A stretch of 64,000 nt of DNA from Planctomycetaceae bacterium (lineage in GTDB: Bacteria; Planctomycetota; Planctomycetia; Pirellulales; Pirellulaceae), in contig JAEUIQ010000070.1 of the NCBI GenBank assembly GCA_016794985.1, positions 62,001 through 126,000 of the forward strand, read 5' to 3'. The notes beneath the pieces were generated by a model. It was given only the letters and a program-made list of their open reading frames with translations, was not told the DNA's origin and did not search any database. Position 1 is the stretch's first letter; every line of letters begins with the position of its first letter. Positions 1 to 8,743 of this stretch are shown here, piece by piece. The position numbers were made by a program, and so were the translations under genes.

Positions 1-2
1 AG

Positions 3-677
3 CACGCCACTTCGATGGACGAGATGTCCACCGAAGAGATGATCTTGAATATCGAAGCTCAAAATCGGGTCATCGTCCTGCGCAACGTCGAAACCGACCC
101 CACCTATGGAACACTCGTGAACGATGTTTTGGATCAACTCCAAGACCAAATTGAAGCCGTGACTGGACCTATTTCCGGTCGCGAGAGTTTTATCTTCGTG
201 AGTCCGCCGCGAGCCTACACGCCGTTCCATTACGATCCCGAGCAAAACTTCTTCTTGCAAGTTCGCGGTCGCAAAGATTTTGCAGTTTACGATGTGGCGG
301 ATCGCGATGTGATGCCGGAAGTGGCTATTGAAAACTTTCTGACTCTGAACAGACGAACACCCTGTGCCCCAGAGTTTTTTGATCGCTATCGTTTGTTTGA
401 ACTTTCGCCGGGGGAAGGTGTCTATGTTCCCACCACAGCGCCACATTGGGTTCGCACATTAGACGAAGTTTCGGTTTCGATCAGCATCAATTTTCGCACG
501 CCGAGTTCCATTCGTCGCGATCGAGTCTACCGCTTCAATCGCCTGTTGCGCAAGACCGGGATTCAACCACAATCCGTCAGCCCTCGTGCCGACAATGCTC
601 GTGATTGGCTCAAATCCGAATTCTTCGCCACGCCATCACGTCTTAAGCAGTGCTTCAAGTCTCTGCTTGGCCGTTAA
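3..677 (+). CDS. Cupin-like/JmjC-fold Fe(II) oxygenase family protein (5' partial)
   Basis: The frame is open to the left edge of the window, so the true start is probably upstream; the first ATG inside is at 15. The protein has the double-stranded beta-helix pattern of cupin_8/JmjC proteins: a first iron-ligand pair in FHYDPEQNFF (His-X-Asp, about residue 72), the strand QVRGRKDFAVYD, and a distal His in TTAPHWVRTL followed by VSISINFRT. The HxD...H triad is therefore present, consistent with 2-oxoglutarate/Fe(II)-dependent hydroxylation, but the substrate cannot be inferred. It is convergent with the transglutaminase gene and ends in a shared hairpin terminator. Family assignment is fairly sure; function is inference. 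Confidence 0.8.
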   Translation, partial: HATSMDEMSTEEMILNIEAQNRVIVLRNVETDPTYGTLVNDVLDQLQDQIEAVTGPISGRESFIFVSPPRAYTPFHYDPEQNFFLQVRGRKDFAVYDVADRDVMPEVAIENFLTLNRRTPCAPEFFDRYRLFELSPGEGVYVPTTAPHWVRTLDEVSVSISINFRTPSSIRRDRVYRFNRLLRKTGIQPQSVSPRADNARDWLKSEFFATPSRLKQCFKSLLGR

Positions 678-710
678 GACGGACGGAATACTCATGGGTC
701 GTCCGTCTTT
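676..710. terminator. Bidirectional hairpin terminator between convergent genes
   Basis: A 10-bp perfect stem (AAGACGGACG at 676-685 and CGTCCGTCTT at 700-709) followed by a short T run overlaps the stop codon of the cupin-like gene and lies just beyond the stop of the minus-strand transglutaminase gene, so it can serve both. Confidence 0.65.
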
Positions 711-716
711 TGCTCG

Positions 717-1601
717 TTACTCCATTGGACAAACATCGACCGAGACATCCAATTTGTGTCGACCATCACCGAGGAAGACTCCGCGGAAGGGGATCACGTC
801 CGAGTAATCACGTCCCCAGGCAATTGGAATGTGATCCAATCCGCAAAACGTGTTGTTCGTCGCGTCCAAGTCGACCCACCCTAATTCGCGACCACAGTAC
901 AACGAAACCCAAGCATGCGATTGATCGGCTCCCACCAAGCGTTCCTTCCCGGGTGGCGGTAGGGTCCTCAAGTAGCCACTCACATACCGAGCTGCCAAAC
1001 CTAACGAGCGCAGAACCGCCACTTGGATCTGCGCAAAGTCCTGACATACGCCGCGCCGTAGTTCGAAGGCTTTCTCTATCGGAGTCTGCGCGTCTGTCGA
1101 ATCTTTATCGTATTTGAAATCTTTATGAATCTGAGCGTTAAGCCGAGCCGCAGCGTCCAAGATCGGACACCCTGCTTCAAAACTGGTTCGACCATAGTTC
1201 GCAAACACTTCACTTGGCTCAATCCTGGGCGAACGATAGCGAAATGGCACGACCTCCAGATCTTGGTCGTCACCTTTCAACCTCAAGTTCGGATCAGCGA
1301 CCATCCTTTCCCACGCGGGTGATTCCAAATTTGCGGGCAGAGCTTGCCCTCGCACTTCCACCTGACTCGCCGCCGTGACGGTTAACTGGGCATGTCCCTC
1401 TTCAATCCCAAACACGTGAACCAAATTACCGAAGACGTCGTTCCGTTTCACCGACCATTGCGGAGCGGGATGAACCGTCAAGCGATGCCACAAACTGCGG
1501 ACCCATGCGCCATCGCGCGGCGTCAGAATCACTCGATTGTGGCTGACACTGACCGCCGATTCGTATTCGTAACTGGTGGTATGAACGATCCTGTACTTCA
1601 T
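717..1601 (-). CDS. Bacterial transglutaminase-like cysteine protease family protein
   Basis: About 294 residues starting MKYRIVHTT, which is the usual start of this family; an upstream in-frame start at 1628 would add nine residues. Residues 1-85 form the bacterial transglutaminase N-terminal beta domain. The core carries the full Cys-His-Asp triad: RRGVCQDFAQ, DQSHAWVSLY and WVDLDATNN. In many bacteria this family is encoded with a circularly permuted ATP-grasp protein and an alpha-E protein, and here it lies 57 bases downstream of such a fusion on the same strand. The cluster is thought to make and trim a peptide-like amide product; the product itself is unknown. No signal peptide is visible, so it is probably cytoplasmic. 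Confidence 0.88.
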   Translation of the reverse strand: MKYRIVHTTSYEYESAVSVSHNRVILTPRDGAWVRSLWHRLTVHPAPQWSVKRNDVFGNLVHVFGIEEGHAQLTVTAASQVEVRGQALPANLESPAWERMVADPNLRLKGDDQDLEVVPFRYRSPRIEPSEVFANYGRTSFEAGCPILDAAARLNAQIHKDFKYDKDSTDAQTPIEKAFELRRGVCQDFAQIQVAVLRSLGLAARYVSGYLRTLPPPGKERLVGADQSHAWVSLYCGRELGWVDLDATNNTFCGLDHIPIAWGRDYSDVIPFRGVFLGDGRHKLDVSVDVCPME

Positions 1602-1658
1602 CCCAAGTCGTTCCCTCGCACGGTCCATGAATTTGTAAGCATGTCGGAACTCGAATCT

Positions 1659-4187
1659 TTACGGGGAAGCGTTGCCTGTCACCAAGCTGGCAAAGTGACG
1701 TTGCAACGGAGCATGAACCAGATAACGACTGGAAACAGTTTGCGAGAGCTCGGACAATTGTTCGTTCAATCGTGCGAGCAATTTCAGCAACTCAGGTCTT
1801 TGCCCCTGATCCAAATCCATCAGTTTCTCTGGTGAAGTCATCCGAACCGAGTGCTTCATGGCTACGGCCAAGCGTTGATCGACACGAATCTCCACTTGTT
1901 GCGGATCGCTGGGAAGGTGACTAACGTGCGATTCGATCATATCCAACTGATAGGCCACCGAGCGCGGGTTCGATTGATCATGCAATAACAAATCACAAGC
2001 GGCGACCGGGTGCAGTGTCGTCAAGTATCGCAAACGATACGTCATCAGCGAATCAAGAACTTGCAACGCGGATTCGATGACCAATCCACCATACTGGTTG
2101 GACTGTCCAAACATGACTTCCAAAAAGGCAACCGTTTGTTGTGCTCGTTCGATTCGACGTCCTAAATCCAAGAAGCGCCACCCGAGAGTCCGGGTCGTAT
2201 TCTCCGCAACAAACCCGGAAAATGCCGACATGATGCTGATCAAAATGTCCAGCAGTTCGGTCGCGTCGGCCACGTCCGGTAACTCGCGGGCCGGACGCCG
2301 AGCACACAAGGCATCCATGCGGTTGATGATTCTCCAAGAATCCGTCGATAACCGATCGCGCAGGCCCGCGCTCAAGCGAATCACGTGGTCCAACGAACTG
2401 CGAAACCCCATCGGCAAGTCATCGCTGAACAGACTTCGAGGCAAACTGCTGGTGAGGACCGGCAAGGTTTCTTTCATACCCGGCACGATCAAATCCGGCT
2501 CGATTTGGCCACTTTCTGCCAAAGCTCGGAGGACCCTCGAGCCCTCCAATATGCCTTCTCGTTCGTTGAGCAACAGCTGCAACGCGATTCGCATCAAGCG
2601 AGCACCGAATTCAGCTCGCTCGATGTTTCGTCCCAACCAATAGAACGAATCCGCCACTCGACTCGGCAGTTCCGCTCCACTTCGTTTGAGGGTGATCGGG
2701 CCGGCGGTCGAGGATGAAGCTTCCGTGGGCGGCGTCGAGCGGTGTCCTTGGATCCAAACGTCCTGACTTTTCTCGCCACTGGTGGGAGACTGATCCAATA
2801 GCTCACGCTTCCAAGCGACTCGCGCCAGTCCGCCTTGCAAGGTCCGATGACCATTTTCGGAACCAAGCACAAATCCCCGCAAGGCCAAGGGCCAATGCTG
2901 GACTTGATCCACGTTCCAAACTGGTGTCGTTGACCGCTCGATCATTTGCTGGGCGACATAAGCGGCCGGCTGAGCGCGAATCCGGTGAACCAAGGTTTGC
3001 TTTTCGGCTTGGCTCATTTCTGACGGATATAAAGGTGCCCGATTCCCAGTGCGAAACGCCGGCAGAATCATCACTTCATGCAAATGGGCCATGACCCATT
3101 GGAACGAGTGCTCGTCGGCACACCACCACGTTGGTTTGGTCGACAACTGCAGCGGACCGAGTGAGAAGAACTCGGCGATTCGCGACAACCAAACGGCCAA
3201 CAGCGGGGACTCGACCACACGACTGCCCAAGCCATTGACGATCGCCACGTTGCCACTGCGGGCCACTTCCAGCAACCCCGCCACACCACCCATACTCGAA
3301 TTCAACTCGACCGGATCGCAATTCTCGTCATTAACGCGGCGCCACAACACATCCACCGGCAACAACCCACCTAACGTTTTCAGCATCAATTGATTGTTGC
3401 GAACCGCCAAGTCGTCCGTCTGTACCAAGGTGTAGCCCAGATAACGAGCCAGATAGGCATCCTCGAAGAACGAGCGACTGCCTGGGCCTTTGGTCCACAC
3501 CACAATGTGCGGGTTGGCGTTCCCTTGCGGGGCGGCGGCAACCAAAGTGCGATGAACGGCTTGGAAAAAACTAGCCAAACGCTGAACGCGACACGCTTGA
3601 AAGGCATCCAAAAACAAATTCGCAGCGATCAAACGATTTTCAAGAACGTAACCCAATCCAAATGGCGCGCGAGTGCGGTCGCCGGTGACCCAGAGTTTGC
3701 CCGAGGAATCGCGTGCCAAGTCTGCCGCATAAAGAGTCAAGTAACGCTGCCCGGCACGGACCAAGCCATGATAGGCTGGTTGATAACCCGGGTGCGCATA
3801 CAAGAAGTAGGGCGGAACGATGCCGGATTTGAGCAACTCCTGCGGCCCAAACAAGTCTTGCAGAATCAGCTCCATCAATTGGGCTCGCTGTTCGAGCCCA
3901 CCGGCAATTTCGCGCCATTGCTCCGGTGAATACAGAACCGGGACCGCGTCAAAACTCCACGGCCGCGACGCTCCCTCCGAGAGATCGTAAGGATTGAAGG
4001 TCACGCCATGGTTGGCGATCTGCTCCTCGGCCTGCTGCATACGTCGCTGCAGTTCATTCGGCCCTAAGCGATTGAGCTCGGTTTGTAGCGGGCGCCAGTT
4101 CTCGCGGACTTGGCCCGCGGCATCAAACATTTCGTCGTACGAGCCCACAGACTTGGCGACGCCGTCAAATAGATCCCGTGTTTGCAC
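1659..4187 (-). CDS. Circularly permuted ATP-grasp type 2 / alpha-E domain fusion protein
   Basis: An 842-aa protein with a GTG start preceded by AGGGA. Residues about 60-470 match the circularly permuted ATP-grasp (DUF404/DUF407) family: TFNPYDLSEG, LYSPEQWREI, VVWTKGPGSRSFFEDAYLA and VNGLGSRVVESPLLAVWL. Residues about 510-830 match the alpha-E (DUF403) helical domain, starting LPSRVADSFYWLGRNIERAE and containing RFLDLGRRIERAQQTVAFLE. In many genomes the two parts are separate neighbouring genes; here they are joined in one polypeptide. Together with the downstream transglutaminase gene this is a known amidoligase-type cluster predicted to make a peptide bond using ATP. The substrate is unknown. 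It is the first gene of a two-gene minus-strand unit. Confidence 0.9.
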   Translation of the reverse strand: MQTRDLFDGVAKSVGSYDEMFDAAGQVRENWRPLQTELNRLGPNELQRRMQQAEEQIANHGVTFNPYDLSEGASRPWSFDAVPVLYSPEQWREIAGGLEQRAQLMELILQDLFGPQELLKSGIVPPYFLYAHPGYQPAYHGLVRAGQRYLTLYAADLARDSSGKLWVTGDRTRAPFGLGYVLENRLIAANLFLDAFQACRVQRLASFFQAVHRTLVAAAPQGNANPHIVVWTKGPGSRSFFEDAYLARYLGYTLVQTDDLAVRNNQLMLKTLGGLLPVDVLWRRVNDENCDPVELNSSMGGVAGLLEVARSGNVAIVNGLGSRVVESPLLAVWLSRIAEFFSLGPLQLSTKPTWWCADEHSFQWVMAHLHEVMILPAFRTGNRAPLYPSEMSQAEKQTLVHRIRAQPAAYVAQQMIERSTTPVWNVDQVQHWPLALRGFVLGSENGHRTLQGGLARVAWKRELLDQSPTSGEKSQDVWIQGHRSTPPTEASSSTAGPITLKRSGAELPSRVADSFYWLGRNIERAEFGARLMRIALQLLLNEREGILEGSRVLRALAESGQIEPDLIVPGMKETLPVLTSSLPRSLFSDDLPMGFRSSLDHVIRLSAGLRDRLSTDSWRIINRMDALCARRPARELPDVADATELLDILISIMSAFSGFVAENTTRTLGWRFLDLGRRIERAQQTVAFLEVMFGQSNQYGGLVIESALQVLDSLMTYRLRYLTTLHPVAACDLLLHDQSNPRSVAYQLDMIESHVSHLPSDPQQVEIRVDQRLAVAMKHSVRMTSPEKLMDLDQGQRPELLKLLARLNEQLSELSQTVSSRYLVHAPLQRHFASLVTGNASP

Positions 4188-4254
4188 CGCTTCCCTGGCC
4201 TAGTCGAATGTGAACGTCCCGATGTTCGATGACTCGTCGCTACGGAGCCACTTT

Positions 4255-4396
4255 GGAATTGTCCCGAAATAACTCCCAGATGTTTTCTTGACAGGAGCTC
4301 CCAACCCAAAACGTCAGTGAGGGTCTCGCTACGTCGACGCGAACCCTGGTTCACGCAACGGGTTGGGATAGACGGATGTTATCTCGGGACGATTCC
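4255..4396. repeat. 142-bp inverted-repeat element, copy 1 (MITE-like)
   Basis: Ends are imperfect inverted repeats: GGAATTGTCCCGAAATAAC at the left and, on the other strand, GGAATCGTCCCGAGATAAC from the right end. A homologous element of exactly the same length lies at 22380-22521 in the opposite orientation; internal segments such as CCTCACTGACGTTT are shared. No coding capacity. It sits in the promoter region between the ATP-grasp gene and the creatininase gene. Confidence 0.75.
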
Positions 4397-4579
4397 TTGG
4401 CGTCTGCGATTGTAATCTTCACTTAAAGCTTGAAACAAGCCCGTTCAATCAACCGCACCCATACGCCGCTGCCGGCTTCGACAAGCGATCGGTTCGCAGT
4501 TAGACTAGGGTCGGGCGGTATCGCAAACTGCAATTTCCAATCCGATCGTCCCACAAGTACGTCGTAGCGAGATAAAAAT

Positions 4580-5392
4580 ATGAGCTCCCCATCTGCTCGG
4601 CCATGGATCCTTGCCGAAACTCCTTACGGATATCTAAAGGAAAACGAATATCAATTGGCAGTCCTGCCGATGGGCGCCACGGAACCCCACAACTTGCACT
4701 TGCCATATGGCACGGATTGGTACGAAGGAACATTAATCGGTGAAACGTTATGCGAACAAGCTTGGGCCCATGGCGCGCGACCGGTACTGCTCCCCACGAT
4801 GCCCTACGGGACTGAAACCAATCTTGCCAAATTTCCGCTGGCGATGAATCTCAACCCTTCGACGTTGCAATTGGTCATCTCTGATTTAGTGGAAAGCGTC
4901 GAGCGAAGCGGGATTCGCAAGATGATGATTCTGAATAGCCACGGTGGAAACGACTTCAAACCGGTCCTCCGCGAATTGGCTACGCGGACCAAAGTCCATT
5001 TGTTCCTGTGTTCTTGGTACACTTGCTTGAGCGACGTCTACTTTGAAATCTTCACCAATAAGGAAGATCACGCTGGGGAATTGGAGACCAGCTTCATGTT
5101 GCGATATTTTCCGCATCTGGTCGCGACGAATCCGGACGGCAGCTTGGCCGCCGATAGCGGTGCTACTCGACCGTTTCGCTTTGAAGCCCTGCAAAAGAAT
5201 TGGGTATCGATTACTCGACCATGGCACTTGCTAACGCAAAACAGCGGCTCGGGAAATCCCCATGCAGCGACCCCAGAAAAGGGCGAACAGTTGATGGAGG
5301 TCCTGAAAACGCGATTGGTTCCATTCATTGTTCAATTGTGCCAAGCGGATATTGATGACACCTTCCCCTTCCAAGCTGTCGAACTTCAATGA
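4580..5392 (+). CDS. Creatininase family protein (metal-dependent amidohydrolase)
   Basis: 270 residues, the usual length for this family. The metal-binding set is present: LPMGATEPHNLHLPYGTDW (Glu, His and Asp ligands), the LNSHGGN loop, and DHAGELETS (His and Glu ligands). The family contains creatininase and FAPy deformylases such as ArfB/MfnF-type enzymes, all cleaving small cyclic or linear amides. The second ligand loop reads EPHN rather than the common EQHG, so the exact substrate should not be assumed. Only a weak ribosome-binding site (GCGAG) precedes the ATG at 4580. Its stop overlaps the start of a small downstream frame by four bases. Confidence 0.85.
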   Translation: MSSPSARPWILAETPYGYLKENEYQLAVLPMGATEPHNLHLPYGTDWYEGTLIGETLCEQAWAHGARPVLLPTMPYGTETNLAKFPLAMNLNPSTLQLVISDLVESVERSGIRKMMILNSHGGNDFKPVLRELATRTKVHLFLCSWYTCLSDVYFEIFTNKEDHAGELETSFMLRYFPHLVATNPDGSLAADSGATRPFRFEALQKNWVSITRPWHLLTQNSGSGNPHAATPEKGEQLMEVLKTRLVPFIVQLCQADIDDTFPFQAVELQ

Positions 5393-5643
5393 AGACGCTG
5401 TGCAAGCTCAAGCAAAAAGACATCGCTCGACAATTCGACGCGGCAATAGAGACAATTCGCGAGGCGGACAACGGGTTGACCGGCTATTTGTGTGGCGATT
5501 GCTTGAGATTTTCCGAGGACAAGAAGCGATTATGTGAGCCGGTATCGCTTAAAAAGCTCAGACCTTCGTTCAAGCCCCAGGACACACCCGCACACCCTCA
5601 AGAACGAAACACCGCCTCTTCCTGCGGATCGAACCAAGAATAG
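5389..5643 (+). CDS. Small hypothetical protein coupled to the creatininase gene
   Basis: An 84-codon frame starting in an ATGA overlap with the creatininase stop, a typical sign of translational coupling. The first 50 residues (MKTLCKLKQKDIARQFDAA, then CGDCLRFSEDKKRLCEPVSL) look protein-like and contain a CxxC pair plus two further Cys residues; the last 30 residues are low-complexity and run up to the palindromic repeat array, so the original 3' end may have been replaced. No family recognised. It could be a spurious frame. Confidence 0.45.
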   Translation: MKTLCKLKQKDIARQFDAAIETIREADNGLTGYLCGDCLRFSEDKKRLCEPVSLKKLRPSFKPQDTPAHPQERNTASSCGSNQE

Positions 5644-5650
5644 TGGTCGC

Positions 5651-5845
5651 AAATGTCGTGGACCGCTCCTGCGGTCCAGTTCCAAATGTCGTGGACCGCT
5701 CCTGCGGTCCAGTTCCAATTGTCGTGCACCGCTCCTGCGGTCCAGTTCCAATTGTCGTGCACCGCTCCTGCGGTCCAATTCCAATTGTCGTGGACCGCTC
5801 CTGCGGTCCAATTCCAATTGTCGTGGACCGCTCCGCGGTCCAATT
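5651..5845. repeat. Six tandem 33-bp palindromic repeats
   Basis: Six copies of a 33-base unit, the last shortened by three bases. Each unit holds the hairpin GGACCGC-TCCT-GCGGTCC followed by AGTTCCAA(T/A)TGTCGT; in copies 3 and 4 one stem base is changed to C. The array fills the gap between the convergent creatininase/small-gene unit and the LysM gene and could end transcription from both sides. It is related in design, not sequence, to the 99-bp array at 35430-35877. Confidence 0.9.
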
Positions 5846-5866
5846 CCAAACCCCTTCCCCCACAAC

Positions 5867-7414
5867 CTATCTTACCACTCGCACCATCGTTCCGCGCGGC
5901 AACAAGACCATGAGGTCCAACATATCTTGCTCAGAGAACTCCAGGCAACTGCCCTGTGAATTGCCGCCGGGCGAATGCAACACAGCAGTCTGGCCAACGA
6001 CCAAACAATAGCGCCCAAAGGGATTGGTAGGCGCTAATGGCTCGTGCCGACGTTGATCTTCTTGAGCCGGAATTCCTTGTACCGAAATAAAAGACACCGG
6101 TTCGCTCAGTGACTCCAATGGCGCGGATTCTCCCGTCCGAAACTTGAATCGCCCAGCGTATAAGCCACCCGCGTAAAGCGTGAGCTGCCCCAGTTGCAAA
6201 TCGGCTTCCGCAGTGAACGGCCCAGGAATGACTTTTAACTCAGCTCCCTGCTGCAGCGGCGTCTCCTCGGCGATCGAATCGGGATATTGATTGATTCGAG
6301 CCAAAAGTCGCGGTGGCATTTGATAGCGACCGGCAATCGACGCCAGCGTCTCGCCACTCTGAACTTGATGCCCAGCCGTCAGAGTGTGTTTATTGGAGTA
6401 AATCACATCGCCAGCCAAACGATCCAACCAGCCAACCAAATGATCGCGATCTTCGACACTAATGGGTTGCTGATACCACGCTGACAAATCATGCAAGGCT
6501 TTGGCCCAATTGTTGTTCTGGATATCAACCCCAGCGGATTCCATTGCAGCTTTCAAACGCTGTGTCGATGACAGGGCATCCGAGGCAGCGGGCGGTGTCG
6601 CGGGCAAACCCGGTTGCGATCGAATCGGTAAAAGATCCGACCCACTTGGCGTCCCAACATTCGGCAATCCCGATGTTGGCAATCCCGATGTTGGCGAGGC
6701 TGGACTACGATCCATTGGTTGATTGTGAGCTGCGGGTTGGACAGGTAAACCGTTGTTGCTCACGCCCACCGGAGGCAACCCGGTTGGCAAACCCGCCGTC
6801 GATGAGGTAGCGCTCGGTGATGGTGGCAATCCAGAAGCTTCTGAGAATCCCGCTTGCGACAACGCGCCGGTTCCAGACGCCGCGGGAAGATTCGTTCCGG
6901 CATTTGCTGCCAAGTTATTCTCTGACGGAAGAGAGACTCCACCGCGAGGCAAACCTGGGGCCATGGAACTCGACATTGGATCAACGCCACTGGCTGCCAT
7001 AGAATTTCCACCTGTCGGCGCAGCCCCCAAGCCCGGACTGTTCGAGAATTCGCTATTTGGATAACGAACGTTTGCAGCGGGTGGCGTCCCAGGCGAGTTT
7101 GATCCCGTGGCCCCGGAAGGACTCCAAGCCTGCGAATTGGAACCAGTAGCTAGACTTGGCTGCGTCGAGGTCAGAGAGCCGGAGTTCCCCAACGTTTGAT
7201 TCTGAAATCCAGGATTCTGCGGCACAGGATTCTGCGGCACAGGATTCTGCGGTAACGGATTTTGTTGAGGCAGTGACGGGTCATCTGCCGAGATCATCTC
7301 GGTCGAATCCCCTTTTTTCTGCCAATTTGGCGGCTCGGACACAATCATTTGGTAGGCACCGTAAAAAATGCCAGCCAAGATAATCATCATGGACGTGTTC
7401 TTTAAGGCTTCCAT
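5867..7414 (-). CDS. LysM-domain envelope protein with degenerate L,D-transpeptidase-like C-terminus
   Basis: About 515 residues starting MEALKNTSMM, chosen because GGAGGA lies eight bases upstream of the ATG at 7414. An N-terminal membrane segment (MMIILAGIFYGAYQMIV) is followed by a long Pro/Gly/Ser/Asn-rich region with short repeats (QNPVPQNP; GLPTSGLPN), a conserved helical piece, and a LysM domain (HQVQSGETLASIAGRYQMPP). The C-terminus has a YkuD-like outline ending GTMVRVV, but the catalytic SHGCxR motif reads QGSCLEFSEQD: Cys is kept, His and Arg are not. The protein probably binds peptidoglycan or glycan from an inner-membrane anchor. Planctomycetes carry several such LysM/YkuD proteins. 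Confidence 0.8.
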   Translation of the reverse strand: MEALKNTSMMIILAGIFYGAYQMIVSEPPNWQKKGDSTEMISADDPSLPQQNPLPQNPVPQNPVPQNPGFQNQTLGNSGSLTSTQPSLATGSNSQAWSPSGATGSNSPGTPPAANVRYPNSEFSNSPGLGAAPTGGNSMAASGVDPMSSSMAPGLPRGGVSLPSENNLAANAGTNLPAASGTGALSQAGFSEASGLPPSPSATSSTAGLPTGLPPVGVSNNGLPVQPAAHNQPMDRSPASPTSGLPTSGLPNVGTPSGSDLLPIRSQPGLPATPPAASDALSSTQRLKAAMESAGVDIQNNNWAKALHDLSAWYQQPISVEDRDHLVGWLDRLAGDVIYSNKHTLTAGHQVQSGETLASIAGRYQMPPRLLARINQYPDSIAEETPLQQGAELKVIPGPFTAEADLQLGQLTLYAGGLYAGRFKFRTGESAPLESLSEPVSFISVQGIPAQEDQRRHEPLAPTNPFGRYCLVVGQTAVLHSPGGNSQGSCLEFSEQDMLDLMVLLPRGTMVRVVR

Positions 7415-7607
7415 GCCAGAGTCCTCCGCGACGGCAAATACTGATTCGCAGCAACCACAATTCGAGTGCGAAATCCCAAGCATCCCAGCCAGGAATTTCG
7501 CCCTCCGGTCCCACGAGTCTCTCAAGTTATTGGATTTCTTGAGTTTGAACTAGTTCAATCGCGCGGTTCTAGCGAGAAATTTCTCACGCATGCTAGCGAC
7601 GCAAACA

Positions 7608-7944
7608 ATGTTCGTGGTCTGTCCCCAGGCCGCCCAATGCGCGTGGTCTGTCCCCTGGCCGCCCAATGCGTGGGGTCTGTCCCCAGGCCGCCCAATGCGT
7701 GGGGTCTGTCCCCTGGCCGCCCCGTCCCTACTCCACCTCCGCCACCCTGTGAAGCCTTTTCCCAGCGAGAACAGGCCCGAATGGGCCTCACAATGCGTGG
7801 GGTCTGTCCCCTGGCCGCCCAATGCGCGTGGTCTGTCCCCAAGCCGCCCAATGCGTGGGGTCTGTCCCCTGGCCGCCCCGTCCCTACTCCACCTCCGCCA
7901 TCCCTGTGAAGCCTTTTCCCAGCGAGAACAGGCCCGAATGGGCC
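7608..7944. repeat. Direct-repeat block with GGTCTGTCCCC(T/A)GGCCGCCCAATGCG units
   Basis: Units of about 28-30 bases containing GTCTGTCCCCTGGCCGCCC recur at about 7616-7725 (four copies) and 7797-7880 (three copies). The two clusters are each followed by the same longer segment (GTCCCTACTCCACCTCCGCC ... AACAGGCCCGAATGGGCC) at about 7722-7787 and 7880-7942, so the block as a whole is duplicated. It fills most of the 800-base gap between the LysM gene and the gene at 8216. The open frames running through it are low-complexity and not protein-like. Confidence 0.85.
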
Positions 7945-8028
7945 GAAACAACCCTAGCCGGTGTGCGCAAGCCAACGGTTCGAGCTACATCTCGTCCAAA
8001 AAGGCCTGAAAGGCCGACACAATCGCTA
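7905..8028. repeat. Dispersed planctomycete repeat (GGCCCGAATGGGCC ... AAGGCCTGAAAGGCC)
   Basis: A stretch with two hairpins, GGCCCGAATGGGCC and AAAGGCCTGAAAGGCC, separated by AGCCGG...GCGCAAGCCAACGGTTCGA. A closely similar arrangement is found at 22575-22700, and its parts recur at 45066-45395 and near 50350. Non-coding; function unknown. Confidence 0.7.
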
Positions 8029-8215
8029 TGCCTAATCAACTAAAAAGTCTCTCAGCGTTGCCACTTCCTCCAACCCCGAAAGCATTTTCCAACCACAGTG
8101 GACTGCAAGCGTTTATGCAAGCAAGATTATGCGTACCCCGTCGAATAGTCACGGAACGCCAAAAGTTCGAGACCGGGAACCGGGGCCAAAAAAAACTACA
8201 ATGGAGTTTCCTTGA

Positions 8216-8653
8216 ATGAACGACCCCCTGACTTCAAACAACTCGTTGATCGGCGGCGAAAATACTTCGACTTCAACAGAGTTCGACTTCAAATGGGTGC
8301 CGGATTTGGCCAGTCGCCTGGGTCAATGGTTGGCGCAGTGCATCGTGCTCGTCATGTTGGTGGTCGCCGTTTACTACGCATTTCAAGTGTTTTTTCAGGT
8401 CGGTTCCTTACTTCGCGACCCGACGAATGCTGAAGCGGCAGTTCGCTCGGTGGCCCAGTTGATTGAAGCGGACAAGTTGCGAATCAGCCATCTCGGTGAA
8501 TCGATCGAATTTGGCCGCCTGATTTCGGTGTTCGTTTTGGGTTTCGGTTATGTTTTCTGGGCACTGATCCCGCTCTGGATTATCGGAACCGCCGCGCGAG
8601 TCCTCAAAACCCTGCGAACAGGTCCCGAAGCCCCATCCAGTTCCAACTCCTAA
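8216..8653 (+). CDS. Hypothetical two-helix membrane protein
   Basis: 145 residues with a polar N-terminus, a membrane helix at about 38-62 (QCIVLVMLVVAVYYAFQVFF), a soluble loop and a second helix at about 105-128 (LISVFVLGFGYVFWALIPLW), then a Ser/Pro-rich tail. GGAG lies nine bases before the ATG. No family recognised. It stands alone between a repeat block and the convergent metallo-beta-lactamase gene. Confidence 0.7.
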   Translation: MNDPLTSNNSLIGGENTSTSTEFDFKWVPDLASRLGQWLAQCIVLVMLVVAVYYAFQVFFQVGSLLRDPTNAEAAVRSVAQLIEADKLRISHLGESIEFGRLISVFVLGFGYVFWALIPLWIIGTAARVLKTLRTGPEAPSSSNS

Positions 8654-8743
8654 CAAGGGTTGCGACCGACATTTCGTCCGCAGCGCGACGGGTGTTGCTC
8701 CCTGAACTCACCAAACCAAAAGCCACATACTCAACTGCGTTTG

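Noticed and set aside
5651..5845. CRISPR array
   Set aside because: Whole 33-bp units repeat without unique spacers, and no cas genes are near.
7466..8009. Coding potential across the 7.6-7.95 kb repeat block
   Set aside because: All frames are translations of direct repeats (for example repeated VCPLAAQC) and differ by strand only in repeat phase.
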